A DNA stretch of 64,000 nucleotides from Alistipes sp. (GTDB lineage: Bacteria > Bacteroidota > Bacteroidia > Bacteroidales > Rikenellaceae), in contig JAJQED010000041.1 in NCBI GenBank assembly GCA_021201825.1, positions 124,001-188,000 of the forward strand, written 5' to 3'. A program made the translations under genes and the position numbers. Shown here in pieces: positions 1 through 9,686 of the stretch. Positions within the stretch are counted from its first letter, which is position 1, and every line of letters starts with the position of its first letter. The notes under the pieces were generated by a model. It searched no databases. It saw only the letters and a program-made list of their open reading frames with translations, and was not told the origin of the DNA.

Positions 1-1
1 T

Positions 2-949
<948 letters not shown>

Positions 950-962
950 AATAATCCTATCG

Positions 963-3347
963 GTGAAATATACAGCCGGAGATATCGCCGCTATATGCGG
1001 AGCGCAGGCCACCGGTCCCGGAGAAGCCCGGGAGGTGCTGTCGGTGTTTACAGACAGCCGGAACCCGTTCGTGGGCCCCGGTTCGCTGTTTTTCGCCATT
1101 TCCGGCAAGAACCATGACGGACATTCCTATATAAATGAACTTTACCGCCGTGGAGTCAGGGTATTCGTTATTGAAAAGGATATCGCAGTCAAAAGCTATC
1201 CCGAAGCGGTGTTCCTGCGCGTAGAAAGTTCCATAGACGCTTTGCAACGCCTTGCCGCCGATTATCGCCGGCAGTTCCGGGGTACTCTGGCCGCCGTTAC
1301 CGGAAGTAACGGTAAAACCGTGGTCAAGGAATGGATCGCGGCCCTTGCGCCCGAAAACACCAGGCTGTTCCGCAGCCCGAAGAGTTATAACTCCCAGATC
1401 GGAGTGCCGTTGTCGGTGCTAATGATGGACGGCGGCGAACAGTTCGCCGTGATCGAGGCCGGTATCTCCCGGCCGGGTGAGATGGAACGTCTGGAGGGTA
1501 TATTGCGGCCCGATATCGGGATCATTACCAATATCGGCGATGCCCATCAGGAGAATTTCCGCACCCTCGCGGATAAGGCCCGGGAAAAAACGGGCTTGTT
1601 CAAAAATTGCCGGGCCATTATTTACAACGGGGACCCGGTAGTATCGGAGGTCCTCCGTAAGGATTTCCCTCCCGACATATTGATCGATGCGGGCAAACTC
1701 GATATCGATGTTTCGTTTTTGCCGGATAAAGCATCACGGGAAGATGCGCTTCTGGCCGCTGCATTTTGCCAGGCGGCCGGCTTCCCGGCTGGGGATACCG
1801 CCCGCAAACTTCGGACCCTTACCCCGGTTGCTATGCGGCTCGAACTTAAAGAGGGATTATACGGCTCCCTGATAGTCGATGACACTTATAATTCTGATAT
1901 AAACTCACTTGCCATCGCCCTGGACCACCTTAATTCCGTAGCAGGTGGCAGGGAACAGATACTCATCCTCTCCGACATACTCCAAAGCGGGTACGCCGAG
2001 AGTGAGCTGTACGGAAAGGTGGGCGAAATGATAGGCAGGTCGAAGATAAAGAAAGTTTTCGCGGTCGGGGAGGCTATTTCCCGCCACACAGCAGCATTCC
2101 CCGTTCCGGCCACTGCATACGGGTCTGTTACGGTATTCCTTTCCTCGATCGATTACCGGGAGATTGCAAACCGGGCCGTATTGGTCAAGGGTAACCGCGG
2201 TTCACGCTTCGAGCAGATCAGCCACAGCCTGGAACTTCGAAGCCATACGACAGTCCTTGAGATCGATACGGATGCCCTTATTCATAACCTGAATGTATAC
2301 CGTTCGCTGATCCCGCCCGGTACCCGTATCATGGCGATGATCAAAGCCTTGGGATACGGGCACGGCAATTACGAACTGGCTTCGCTGCTTCAGCATCACG
2401 GGGTCGATTACCTGGCCGTTGCTTTTGCCGACGAGGGGGCCGAACTGCGGCGCCGGGGAATAAACCTGCCGATCGTGGTTCTTAATGCCGACGAGGGCAG
2501 TTATGACCTGATGCTCGCCCATCGGCTCGAGCCGGAAATATACAGCTTCCGTTCACTGTCCATGTTTGCCGCACTTCTGGCCCGACACGGGGAACGGGAT
2601 TACCCGGTGCATATCAAACTGGATACGGGGATGCACCGCCTCGGGTTTACCGCGACTGAAATGGAAGAGCTGGCGCAAACCCTGGCCGGATTGAAAGGTT
2701 CCCTGCGCGCAGCTTCCGTATTTTCACATTTAGCGTCTTCGGACGATCCTGCACATGATAGTTTTACATGCCGTCAGATCGCGGACTTCACCGAAATGGC
2801 AAACGCGCTTTCCGCCCGGCTCGGCTACCGGCCTTTGCTGCATATAGCCAACAGCGCGGCTATCGGGCGTATGCCTGACTCTGCATTCGATATGGTACGG
2901 CTCGGGATAGGACTTTATGGAGTGGGAACCTCCAGGGTGAAAGGCTTACGGGAAGTTTCCCGGCTTAAAACCCGTATCGTCCAGATCAAAGATATACCGC
3001 CCGGCGAAACGGTGGGATACGGCCGGTGCGGCATTGCCGATGCCGGCGGTACCGTTATCGCTACCCTTCCGGTAGGATATGCGGACGGTATCGACCGCCG
3101 TCTCGGGGATGGTAACTGGTCCGTACTGATCAACGGCCGCTTCGCTCCGACCATCGGACGCATCTGTATGGATACCATGATGGTCGATATAAGCGATTTG
3201 CAGGCTTCGGAGGGCGATGAAGTGACCGTAATTGGCGGACTACCCGACAATTCCATCGAGGCGCTCGCCCGCACCCTCGGGACGATCCCCTATGAAATAA
3301 TGACCGGGATCTCAGCCCGTGTCAAACGGATATTTATCAAAGAATAA
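963..3347 (+). CDS. murF-alr: Bifunctional UDP-MurNAc-tripeptide:D-Ala-D-Ala ligase / alanine racemase
   Basis: This is a fusion of two cytosolic peptidoglycan-precursor enzymes, about 794 residues from a GTG start at 963. A longer frame from 903 would overlap ahcY, and homology begins only at the MKYTAGDIAAIC segment, so 963 is preferred. Residues 1 to about 425 are MurF: the Mur P-loop TGSNGKT lies at 113-119, followed by SPKSYNSQIGVP and DDTYNS. Residues from about 430 on are a fold-type III alanine racemase: IKALGYGHG carries the PLP lysine (about K461), and GRICMDTMMVDIS and GIGLYG follow. The racemase makes the D-alanine that the ligase consumes after Ddl joins two of them. This fusion is known and common in Bacteroidota. 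All key residues appear intact. Confidence 0.96.
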   Translation: MKYTAGDIAAICGAQATGPGEAREVLSVFTDSRNPFVGPGSLFFAISGKNHDGHSYINELYRRGVRVFVIEKDIAVKSYPEAVFLRVESSIDALQRLAADYRRQFRGTLAAVTGSNGKTVVKEWIAALAPENTRLFRSPKSYNSQIGVPLSVLMMDGGEQFAVIEAGISRPGEMERLEGILRPDIGIITNIGDAHQENFRTLADKAREKTGLFKNCRAIIYNGDPVVSEVLRKDFPPDILIDAGKLDIDVSFLPDKASREDALLAAAFCQAAGFPAGDTARKLRTLTPVAMRLELKEGLYGSLIVDDTYNSDINSLAIALDHLNSVAGGREQILILSDILQSGYAESELYGKVGEMIGRSKIKKVFAVGEAISRHTAAFPVPATAYGSVTVFLSSIDYREIANRAVLVKGNRGSRFEQISHSLELRSHTTVLEIDTDALIHNLNVYRSLIPPGTRIMAMIKALGYGHGNYELASLLQHHGVDYLAVAFADEGAELRRRGINLPIVVLNADEGSYDLMLAHRLEPEIYSFRSLSMFAALLARHGERDYPVHIKLDTGMHRLGFTATEMEELAQTLAGLKGSLRAASVFSHLASSDDPAHDSFTCRQIADFTEMANALSARLGYRPLLHIANSAAIGRMPDSAFDMVRLGIGLYGVGTSRVKGLREVSRLKTRIVQIKDIPPGETVGYGRCGIADAGGTVIATLPVGYADGIDRRLGDGNWSVLINGRFAPTIGRICMDTMMVDISDLQASEGDEVTVIGGLPDNSIEALARTLGTIPYEIMTGISARVKRIFIKE

Positions 3348-3360
3348 ATCCCCGTTGGCA

Positions 3361-4074
3361 ATGAAATACGGCATCCTGTATATGGTCCCCAGTCCGATAA
3401 GCGACAGTATGGCCGGAATGAAAGACGTCCTGACCGAACGGGTAAGGCATGTATTGTCCACCGTTGACCATTTCGTGGCCGAGGATATACGTAGTGCCAG
3501 GCGTTTCGTTTCCAAAGCTGGCCTGGGACGTGATATTTCCGCACTATGTTTTACTGAACTGAACGAACATACGGCACCCGAGCAGATCGACGCGCTGGCC
3601 GGTCCGTTGTTAGACGGGCATGACGTGGCCATGATATCCGAAGCCGGATTGCCCGGGATAGCCGATCCCGGGGCGGAGCTTGCAGCATTGTGCCACCGTA
3701 AAGGTATCCGGGTGGTACCCCTGAGCGGGCCCTCCTCGATCTTTATGGCCCTGATGGCCTCGGGGCTCAACGGCCAGTCGTTCGCTTTTAACGGTTACCT
3801 GCCCGTGAAGCCTCCGGAACGGGTTAAAGCCATCCGGCGGCTCGAGCAAAGGGCCTGTGGCGAACGGCAAAGCCAGATATTTATCGAAACACCCTACCGG
3901 AACATCAAAGTGCTGGAAGACCTTTTGTCTGCCTGCCGCCCGGGAACATTGCTCACCGTGGCCTGCGATATTTCGGGGCCGTCGGAATTTATCGTAACGC
4001 GTACCATAGCCGGCTGGCGGGAAAGTCCCAAACCGGAAATTCATAAAAAACCGACGGTTTTTATATTATTATGA
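3361..4074 (+). CDS. RsmI-family SAM-dependent methyltransferase (short form)
   Basis: A 237-residue tetrapyrrole-methylase-fold protein. It resembles RsmI, which 2'-O-methylates C1402 of 16S rRNA. Visible family segments are YMVPSPISD at the N-terminus (RsmI usually has a VATPIGN-type strand here), the central DVAMISEAGLPGIADPG motif, the SAM-pocket segment VPLSGPSSIFMALMASG, and FNGYLP. It is shorter than typical RsmI (about 280 residues) and lacks the C-terminal extension. It may therefore be the divergent second RsmI-like paralogue seen in Bacteroidota, with an unproven substrate. The ATG at 3361 lies 13 bases after the murF-alr stop. An in-frame upstream start at 3319 would overlap that gene and lies before the homology. 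The gene ends at a bidirectional hairpin. Confidence 0.85.
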   Translation: MKYGILYMVPSPISDSMAGMKDVLTERVRHVLSTVDHFVAEDIRSARRFVSKAGLGRDISALCFTELNEHTAPEQIDALAGPLLDGHDVAMISEAGLPGIADPGAELAALCHRKGIRVVPLSGPSSIFMALMASGLNGQSFAFNGYLPVKPPERVKAIRRLEQRACGERQSQIFIETPYRNIKVLEDLLSACRPGTLLTVACDISGPSEFIVTRTIAGWRESPKPEIHKKPTVFILL

Positions 4075-4108
4075 AAAAAGTAACGCGGACCGTTGAGTGG
4101 TTCGCGTT
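4071..4108. terminator. Bidirectional hairpin terminator
   Basis: A 10-bp stem (4082-4091 with 4099-4108, one G-U pair) surrounds a 7-base loop. On the minus strand a run of six T follows the stem, so it best serves the convergent minus-strand gene ending at 4151. On the plus strand the T tract is weak. Confidence 0.7.
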
Positions 4109-4150
4109 AACTTTAAATCTTCGCGTTATAAGTTTATTAACGGAATATCC

Positions 4151-4711
4151 TTATTTCCCCGGTATCACGGGATTTTGTTGCTGTCGGTCGAAATAAGGGC
4201 TTTTGGCGGTACAGCTCAGAAGGATGCCGTAAGCGATGCGGCACTTCGGTAGCCAGCCCAGGTCCAGGGCCGAGCGCCCGGCGGAATACATGATGCGGTT
4301 GTCTATGCGGAAGTCCGCCGCAATGGCCGCCGCCGAACCGATGGCTATACCGAGGTCCCCGGGGTTCAGGGCACACGGGATCGCAGGGTGGCACATTTTT
4401 TCTTCACAGGTCGCAAAGCCGCAAAACCCGCAGTTCAGGTTCATGACCCCCAGTGCAGTTCCTATAAGCACTACGCATTCCGACTGCTCCACATTGCCGG
4501 CATCCCTCAAAAAGAATTTATAGCCGCTGCGTTCCCCATAGGCGCGCATTTCATCGGCAAGCGTCTTGAGTTCCTCGCCGCAGACCGTCCGGATCTCGAG
4601 GCGGTCTATGCCTTTGCCTTTCGGTGCAGTGCGTGCGGCTGCCATCATGGCTTTGGCCACCGCCAGAACCTGTTCGTGCCGCGTTTGCTGTTCGGTAAAT
4701 ATCATAGTCAC
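4151..4711 (-). CDS. DUF2148 ferredoxin-domain protein
   Basis: A 186-residue cytosolic protein of the DUF2148 family, named for a putative ferredoxin-like domain and of unknown function. The central part is rich in cysteine: NCGFCGFATCEEK supplies a C-x2-C-x4-C arrangement and MCHPAIPC two more, suggesting an Fe-S cluster or metal site. The glycine- and alanine-rich segment DLGIAIGSAAAIAADF follows. A second ATG two codons downstream (MIFTEQQ) is an equally possible start. The gene lies 31 bases after the secreted hydrolase on the same strand, and the 4071-4108 hairpin closes the run. Membership of the family is clear. The function is not known. Confidence 0.8.
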   Translation of the reverse strand: MTMIFTEQQTRHEQVLAVAKAMMAAARTAPKGKGIDRLEIRTVCGEELKTLADEMRAYGERSGYKFFLRDAGNVEQSECVVLIGTALGVMNLNCGFCGFATCEEKMCHPAIPCALNPGDLGIAIGSAAAIAADFRIDNRIMYSAGRSALDLGWLPKCRIAYGILLSCTAKSPYFDRQQQNPVIPGK

Positions 4712-4742
4712 ATTTTTAAAGCGGGTTCAAACCACGACTCCA

Positions 4743-6116
4743 TTACCGGTTGATGTCGAGTATCCATTCGGCGATATCTTCCAACACCTGGGGCGATATG
4801 GTCTGTTCGATCCGGTTGTATTCTTCGAACGCTCCGGTGTCGCAGTCCTGAAACATATGGTTGCGGCCCGGATAGATCTTAGTTGTGAATCTCTCGTTCC
4901 CGGCCTGCCGCAATATCTGCGCCACATGGCTGAGGTTAGCATCGGCTGCCACCTGCACGTCTTTTTCCCCGTTTATGGCCAGCACCGGACAGAGTGTCTT
5001 TGCGATATCCTCTGTAGGATCGTATTTGATAAAGAAATCGAACCAGGGTTCGTAGGTTTCCATAAGACTGACAAGGTTCTGCTGCATATTTTCCGGTAGT
5101 TCTTCGAATCCTGTAATACCGGCTATGAAGCTGTCCATGTTCTCGAAAATGCACTCCTTGTCGTTATTGTTCTTGATCCTGAACACTTCGCCTAAGGCCG
5201 TAACGTAAGAGTCTACTAGCCCGGGATCCAGGCCGGAAAGGACCAGCATATCACGGTTTTGTAAAACCAATGTGGAATCCCCGGGTAAAAGTCCCCCGGC
5301 CATAGACACGACGAACCCCAGTTCCGGTTCGCGGGCGGCCATCATAAATGCTATGGTACCACCCTCGCTGTGGCCGATTACCCCGACCCGGGTGGGATCT
5401 ATCTCGTCCTGTCCCCTCAGGAAATCGAATGCCGCAAGGGCGTCCCGGGTAAAATCTTCGGTAGTCGATCCGGAGAAACTGCCGGTTGATTCTGCTACAC
5501 CCCGGTCGTCATACCGTAGTACGGCTATCCCCCGGCGGGTAAGGTAGTCGGAAATTACCAGGAACGGTTTATGGTCCAGTATCTCCTCGTCCCGGTTCTG
5601 CGGGCCGCTGCCGGTAACCATTATCACGGCGGGATAAACGCCTGTCTCTGCCGGCAGGGTAAGCGTCCCGGCAAGGGTCACCCCATCGGTCGGGTTGTCG
5701 AACTTCACTTCCCGTGACCGGTAAGGGTAGGGCGGTTGGGGTTCCTGCGGACGCTTGATCACAATGGCTCCCCGCTCCATGTTCAGTTTCAATTCATACA
5801 GTCCCTGCTTAAAAATCCCCTCGATAGCCGTCCCGTCCGGAATTAACGTACCGGTATATGTTACGCCCATTTGAGGGATGGTAACAGAAATATGCGAGCC
5901 ATCGAAATCCACTTCGGCAAACGGTATTCCCCTAACCCCCTGGTCGGGACTGTCGAGGGTTCCCGTATAGCCATTCTCGCCGGCTTCGAAATTGAATATC
6001 AGCCGCAATTCACTTTGTCCGGCGTTGAGGTTACCCAGCCAGCTGCCGGTAATGTCCTGTGCCGGCAAGGTTACTGCGAGCAGGCTAAGGAATGTGAAAC
6101 AAAGAATGGATCTCAT
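4743..6116 (-). CDS. Secreted alpha/beta-fold hydrolase
   Basis: A 457-residue exported hydrolase. The N-terminus is a signal peptide ending near LPAQ, with no lipobox, so a periplasmic location is expected. Residues 22 to about 120 form a beta-rich N-terminal domain (DITGSWLGNL), often found in front of such hydrolases. The catalytic domain carries SGPQNRDE (oxyanion region), YDDRGV, the nucleophile elbow GHSEGG with Ser250, a likely acid in LAINGEKDVQV and the histidine in YPGRNHMFQ. The fold and triad indicate an esterase or peptidase-like activity. The substrate cannot be told from sequence. The gene stands between the nfn pair and the DUF2148 gene, all on the minus strand. Confidence 0.88.
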   Translation of the reverse strand: MRSILCFTFLSLLAVTLPAQDITGSWLGNLNAGQSELRLIFNFEAGENGYTGTLDSPDQGVRGIPFAEVDFDGSHISVTIPQMGVTYTGTLIPDGTAIEGIFKQGLYELKLNMERGAIVIKRPQEPQPPYPYRSREVKFDNPTDGVTLAGTLTLPAETGVYPAVIMVTGSGPQNRDEEILDHKPFLVISDYLTRRGIAVLRYDDRGVAESTGSFSGSTTEDFTRDALAAFDFLRGQDEIDPTRVGVIGHSEGGTIAFMMAAREPELGFVVSMAGGLLPGDSTLVLQNRDMLVLSGLDPGLVDSYVTALGEVFRIKNNNDKECIFENMDSFIAGITGFEELPENMQQNLVSLMETYEPWFDFFIKYDPTEDIAKTLCPVLAINGEKDVQVAADANLSHVAQILRQAGNERFTTKIYPGRNHMFQDCDTGAFEEYNRIEQTISPQVLEDIAEWILDINR

Positions 6117-6198
6117 GGCATATAGTATAATTGGTAGACTGTTAAATTATATAAAATTTTTTACTCTACCATCGACTGCGAAATTCCGGTTAACGACC

Positions 6199-7584
6199 TT
6201 AGAGTTTACTGCAGTACTCATCGATTGCACGGGCGGCTTTGCGACCGGCACCCATGGCAAGGATCACCGTAGCGGCACCCGTCACCACGTCCCCGCCGGC
6301 AAAAACGCCCGGCCGGGTCGTCGTTCCCATTTCGTCGGCTATAACGCCTCCCCAACGGGTGGTCTCCAGCCCGGGGGTTGTCGCGGCTATCAACGGGTTG
6401 GGGGAAGTCCCCAGTGCCATGATCACAACGTCGCACTCAATCTCGAACTCCGACCCCTCCACCGGCCGTGGCGACCTCCTGCCCGATTCGTCCGGTTCGC
6501 CCAGCTCCATCCGGATGCAGCGTATGGCGTGGACCCATCCCTTTTCGTTCGGTACGATCTCCGTGGGATTCGTGAGCATATGGAAGTCGATCCTTTCCTC
6601 TTTGGCGTGGTGTACCTCTTCGGTCCGGGCGGGAAGCTCTTTTTCCGAGCGGCGGTAAACTATCTTGGCGTCGGCCCCGAGCCTTTTGGCGGTCCTCACG
6701 GCATCCATCGCCACGTTGCCGCCCCCGACCACCACTACCCGCGAACCCACATAAATAGGGGTGTCATATTCCTCGTCGTAGGCTTTCATCAGGTTGGAGC
6801 GGGTAAGGAACTCGTTGGCCGATACTACCCCGTTGAGGTTCTCCCCGGGGATACCCATAAATCGTGGCAGGCCGGCCCCGGAGCCGATAAATACCGCGTC
6901 ATAACCCTCCTCGTCCATAAGGTAGTCGATCGTCACCGTACGGCCCACAATAATGTCGGTCTCGATCTCGACCCCCAGTTTGCGCACATTGTCAACCTCC
7001 CTGGCCACCACCGCATCCTTAGGGAGCCGAAACTCCGGTATACCGTATTCCAACACGCCGCCTACCCGGTGAAGGGCTTCGAATATCTTAACGGTATAAC
7101 CCATCTTGGCAAGGTCCGTAGCGCAGGCAAGCCCGGCAGGGCCGCTGCCCACTATCGCTACCTTACGCCCGTTAGGGGGAGCGATAACGGTCTCGATGCC
7201 GCCGTTTTCGAGAGACCAGTCGCCCACGAAGCGCTCGAGTTTGCCGATGGCGACCGGCTCGCCTTTTATGCCTAGGATGCAGGCGCCCTCGCACTGGATC
7301 TCCTGAGGGCAAACGCGCCCGCAGACGGACGGCAGCGAACTGTCCATCGAAATTATTTCAGCCGCCTTACGGAAATCCCCCGCAAGGACCTGCATTACGA
7401 AATCGGGTATCTTTATGGATACCGGGCAATTCTCTACGCAGCGGGGCTTCTTGCAGTTGAGGCACCGCGATGCCTCGAGTTGCGCCTCCCGCACGTCATA
7501 TCCGTAACATACTTCCTGGAAATTCGAGGCCCTGACGACAGGGTCCTGTTCCCTGACGGGAACCCTCGGTATCTTGTTAGCCAT
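6199..7584 (-). CDS. nfnB: NADH-dependent ferredoxin:NADP+ oxidoreductase large subunit (NfnB / GltA-like)
   Basis: A 461-residue flavoprotein of the glutamate-synthase small-subunit family. The N-terminal CLNCKKPRCVENCPV and CGRVCPQEIQCEGAC segments are the cysteine sets for two [4Fe-4S] clusters. Then come an FAD Rossmann motif (VAIVGSGPAGLACATDL) and an NADP-binding motif (VVVVGGGNVAMDAVRTA). The family is often annotated as glutamate synthase beta chain. Here no gltB large subunit is nearby, and the gene directly upstream, 25 bases away, encodes the matching NfnA subunit. The pair is therefore read as the cytosolic bifurcating transhydrogenase NfnAB, or the related SudAB enzyme. Its role would be to move electrons between NADH, ferredoxin and NADPH. 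Confidence 0.88.
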   Translation of the reverse strand: MANKIPRVPVREQDPVVRASNFQEVCYGYDVREAQLEASRCLNCKKPRCVENCPVSIKIPDFVMQVLAGDFRKAAEIISMDSSLPSVCGRVCPQEIQCEGACILGIKGEPVAIGKLERFVGDWSLENGGIETVIAPPNGRKVAIVGSGPAGLACATDLAKMGYTVKIFEALHRVGGVLEYGIPEFRLPKDAVVAREVDNVRKLGVEIETDIIVGRTVTIDYLMDEEGYDAVFIGSGAGLPRFMGIPGENLNGVVSANEFLTRSNLMKAYDEEYDTPIYVGSRVVVVGGGNVAMDAVRTAKRLGADAKIVYRRSEKELPARTEEVHHAKEERIDFHMLTNPTEIVPNEKGWVHAIRCIRMELGEPDESGRRSPRPVEGSEFEIECDVVIMALGTSPNPLIAATTPGLETTRWGGVIADEMGTTTRPGVFAGGDVVTGAATVILAMGAGRKAARAIDEYCSKL

Positions 7585-7609
7585 TGTCTCTTCCTTATTA
7601 ACTTATAGG

Positions 7610-8491
7610 TTACCTGTCTAGGCCGATATTGCATTTATGGCCTGCCGCGCGCTCTTCCGCGATCTTGCGCGCCCGTTCTTCGATATCGCGGTACATGCCT
7701 TGCCGGCGTATCGCCTCGTCGAAATCCACCTGGTGGCCGTCGAACTCCGGCCCGTCGACGCATGTGAATACAGTCTTGCCGCCGACCGTAACCCGGCAGG
7801 CACCGCACATTCCGGTGCCGTCCACCATAAGGGTGTTGAGGCTCACGGTGGTTTTAATTCCGTATTGTTCGGTCGCCAGGGCGACGAATTTCATCATTAT
7901 CATGGGGCCGATGGCGATCACCTCGTCGTAACGGTTGCCACTGTCGATCAGTTCTTTCATCTGGTCCGTCACCAGTCCGTGGAAGCCCACGGTGCCGTCA
8001 TCGGTCGTCAGGTACAGCTTTCCGGCAACTTCACGCATCTCATCGGTCATTATATGCATGGCTGCCGTTTTTGCGCCCACTATAACGTCGGCTTTTATTC
8101 CCCTTTCATTCAGCCATTTGACCTGTGGGTACACCGGTGCCGTACCGACCCCGCCTGCAATGAACAGCAATTTTTTATGCCGCAGCTCCTCGAGGTCTTC
8201 ATGCACGAAATCCGACGGCTTTCCCAGCGGACCGGCAAAGTCGGCCAAAGTGCCGCCGTGGGCGACCGCACAAATTTTGCGGGTGGAGACCCCGATGGCC
8301 TGAATAACTATCGAAACAGTACCCTGCTCGACATCATAATCCGATATGGTGAGCGGGATGCGTTCCCCTTTCTCGTCGGCGCGGACTATCACGAACTGCC
8401 CCGGTTTGGCCGACCGGGCTACCCGCGGGGCTTCCACCACGAGCTGGAATATATCCTGTGCCAGCTCCTTTCGTTCAAGTATTTTAAACAT
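7610..8491 (-). CDS. nfnA: Ferredoxin:NADP+ oxidoreductase small subunit (NfnA)
   Basis: A 293-residue ferredoxin-NADP reductase-like protein. An N-terminal FAD-binding beta-barrel is followed by the nucleotide-binding motif FIAGGVGTAPVYPQ and, near the C-terminus, the cysteine set GTGMCGACRVTVGG plus a later CVDGPEFDGHQVD. Together these make the [2Fe-2S] site of the dihydroorotate dehydrogenase electron-transfer subunit (PyrK)-like family. Gene order nfnA-nfnB with a 25-base gap is the usual arrangement of the NfnAB/SudAB heterodimer. The closely related PyrK would sit with pyrD, which is not present here. This argues for the transhydrogenase reading. Confidence 0.87.
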   Translation of the reverse strand: MFKILERKELAQDIFQLVVEAPRVARSAKPGQFVIVRADEKGERIPLTISDYDVEQGTVSIVIQAIGVSTRKICAVAHGGTLADFAGPLGKPSDFVHEDLEELRHKKLLFIAGGVGTAPVYPQVKWLNERGIKADVIVGAKTAAMHIMTDEMREVAGKLYLTTDDGTVGFHGLVTDQMKELIDSGNRYDEVIAIGPMIMMKFVALATEQYGIKTTVSLNTLMVDGTGMCGACRVTVGGKTVFTCVDGPEFDGHQVDFDEAIRRQGMYRDIEERARKIAEERAAGHKCNIGLDR

Positions 8492-8527
8492 TTCTTTTTA
8501 TTGTCAGTTGTTTGGGTATTCCAGTCC

Positions 8528-9625
8528 TTATTCGACCGTAGCCGCGAGCCGCAACTCCCTCATGGGCCGGGCCGGGTCGTTGAGGATCAGGGTGACGATT
8601 TTGGTATAGGTGCCGGCCGGGGCGTCCCGGGTATCCAGCGTACATTTCACCTTAGCCGATTTTCCGGGGGCTATGCTCGTTCCCTCGGCAAGGTCGGTGC
8701 TTATCCCCTCCTGGGTTAAGACGCTCCGCACTACCAGGGGCGATGTTCCTGTGTTCTCGACAGTGAACGTATAGGATGGTTTGGCCCCTTTTTTAACGGT
8801 GCCGAGGTTCTGGTAAGTCGGATTGACCTTTGCCGAGGGTTCTTCGCCGTTGCGAACCTGGGAGAAATCCTCGGTGGCGATGGCCGTTACCGATATGCCG
8901 AGCTTTTGCTGCACTCCGTTCACGACCGGGTACAATTTGTAATTCATCTTGCCGAACTTTCCCTGTGGGGTGCGGACCCGGATTTTTATCTCTCCCTTGC
9001 ATCCCGCGCAGATATTGTCCACCGCCTCGGCGGTAACAATGCCGTCGTCGGGGGAGACAGCGAATTCCAGTTTCACCGGTTTGGAAGATACGTTCGCATA
9101 TCCAATTGTCTGTATGGCCGTAGAGGCCTGTGTAACGTACCGGAAATTTGCCGACAGATTGTCCAGCCGGAGCCGGTCTGCGAACAGGTACGGGTAATCC
9201 TGTTCCACGGTACGGGGTTTGCCCTTGACTTCACCCCGGACTATCAGCCGGTCGTTATTGCGGCCGTTGTTACTGATAACGTAAATATCCTTAGAGAAGT
9301 ATCCGGGCCGTATTGCCGGGTCGTAAGTTACCTTGATGCTCCCTTTTTTACCGGGTAATACCGGCTCCCGGGAATACTCCGGAGTGGTACACCCGCAGGA
9401 GACCGATACCCGTTCGATTACGATGGCGTTATCGCCCGTGTTGGTGAACTCGAAAGTATGCGACACGGGGCCGTCGGCTTCCTCGATCTTGCCGAAATCC
9501 CATATTTCCTGTTTGAAATCCAGGGTGGAAGACCTGTTTTGACCCGCCACGAAACCCGACGGTATGATAGCCGCGATAAACGCCGGGAGCAGGCCCCGGA
9601 AAAGATATGCCTGTAACCTTGCCAT
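8528..9625 (-). CDS. DUF1573 domain exported protein
   Basis: A 365-residue protein with an N-terminal hydrophobic signal segment (residues 10-30, FRGLLPAFIAAIIPSGFVAG), then DUF1573. This is an immunoglobulin-like ASPM/SPD-2/Hydin-type domain with the characteristic DFGKIEEADGPVSHTFEFTNTG and VSCGCTTPEYS segments. A second similar domain near residues 265-360 repeats the pattern (NLGTVKKGAKPSYTFTVENTG). Such proteins are abundant in Bacteroidota and probably lie in the periplasm or at the surface. No enzymatic function is known. The start is the only upstream Met of the signal segment. A -7 element lies only about 10 bases in front of it, so the transcript may have an almost absent leader. 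Confidence 0.85.
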   Translation of the reverse strand: MARLQAYLFRGLLPAFIAAIIPSGFVAGQNRSSTLDFKQEIWDFGKIEEADGPVSHTFEFTNTGDNAIVIERVSVSCGCTTPEYSREPVLPGKKGSIKVTYDPAIRPGYFSKDIYVISNNGRNNDRLIVRGEVKGKPRTVEQDYPYLFADRLRLDNLSANFRYVTQASTAIQTIGYANVSSKPVKLEFAVSPDDGIVTAEAVDNICAGCKGEIKIRVRTPQGKFGKMNYKLYPVVNGVQQKLGISVTAIATEDFSQVRNGEEPSAKVNPTYQNLGTVKKGAKPSYTFTVENTGTSPLVVRSVLTQEGISTDLAEGTSIAPGKSAKVKCTLDTRDAPAGTYTKIVTLILNDPARPMRELRLAATVE

Positions 9626-9634
9626 AACGGATGC

Positions 9635-9642
9635 AAATTTAA
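9635..9642 (-). promoter_or_regulatory. Possible -7 element TAAATTTG for the DUF1573 gene
   Basis: The minus strand reads TAAATTTG, a perfect match to the Bacteroidota TAnnTTTG -7 element. It is only ten bases from the ATG at 9625, so initiation there would give a nearly leaderless mRNA. No clear TTTG -33 element is found at the expected distance, so the assignment is tentative. Confidence 0.35.
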
Positions 9643-9686
9643 CCTTTGTGGGGGTTTAAACCTGCCGGGTGTTAAAAATAAAACCC

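Noticed and set aside
3319-3360. Earlier start for the RsmI-like gene
   Set aside because: It would overlap the murF-alr end and adds residues without family similarity.
5992-7275. A 427-codon open frame on the plus strand across the hydrolase and nfnB genes
   Set aside because: It is antisense to two well-supported genes, starts inside one and has a composition typical of shadow frames (many Arg, His, Gly, Pro).
6199-7584. Glutamate synthase small subunit
   Set aside because: The family is right, but the partner gene is an NfnA-type subunit and no gltB is present, so NfnB is the better call.
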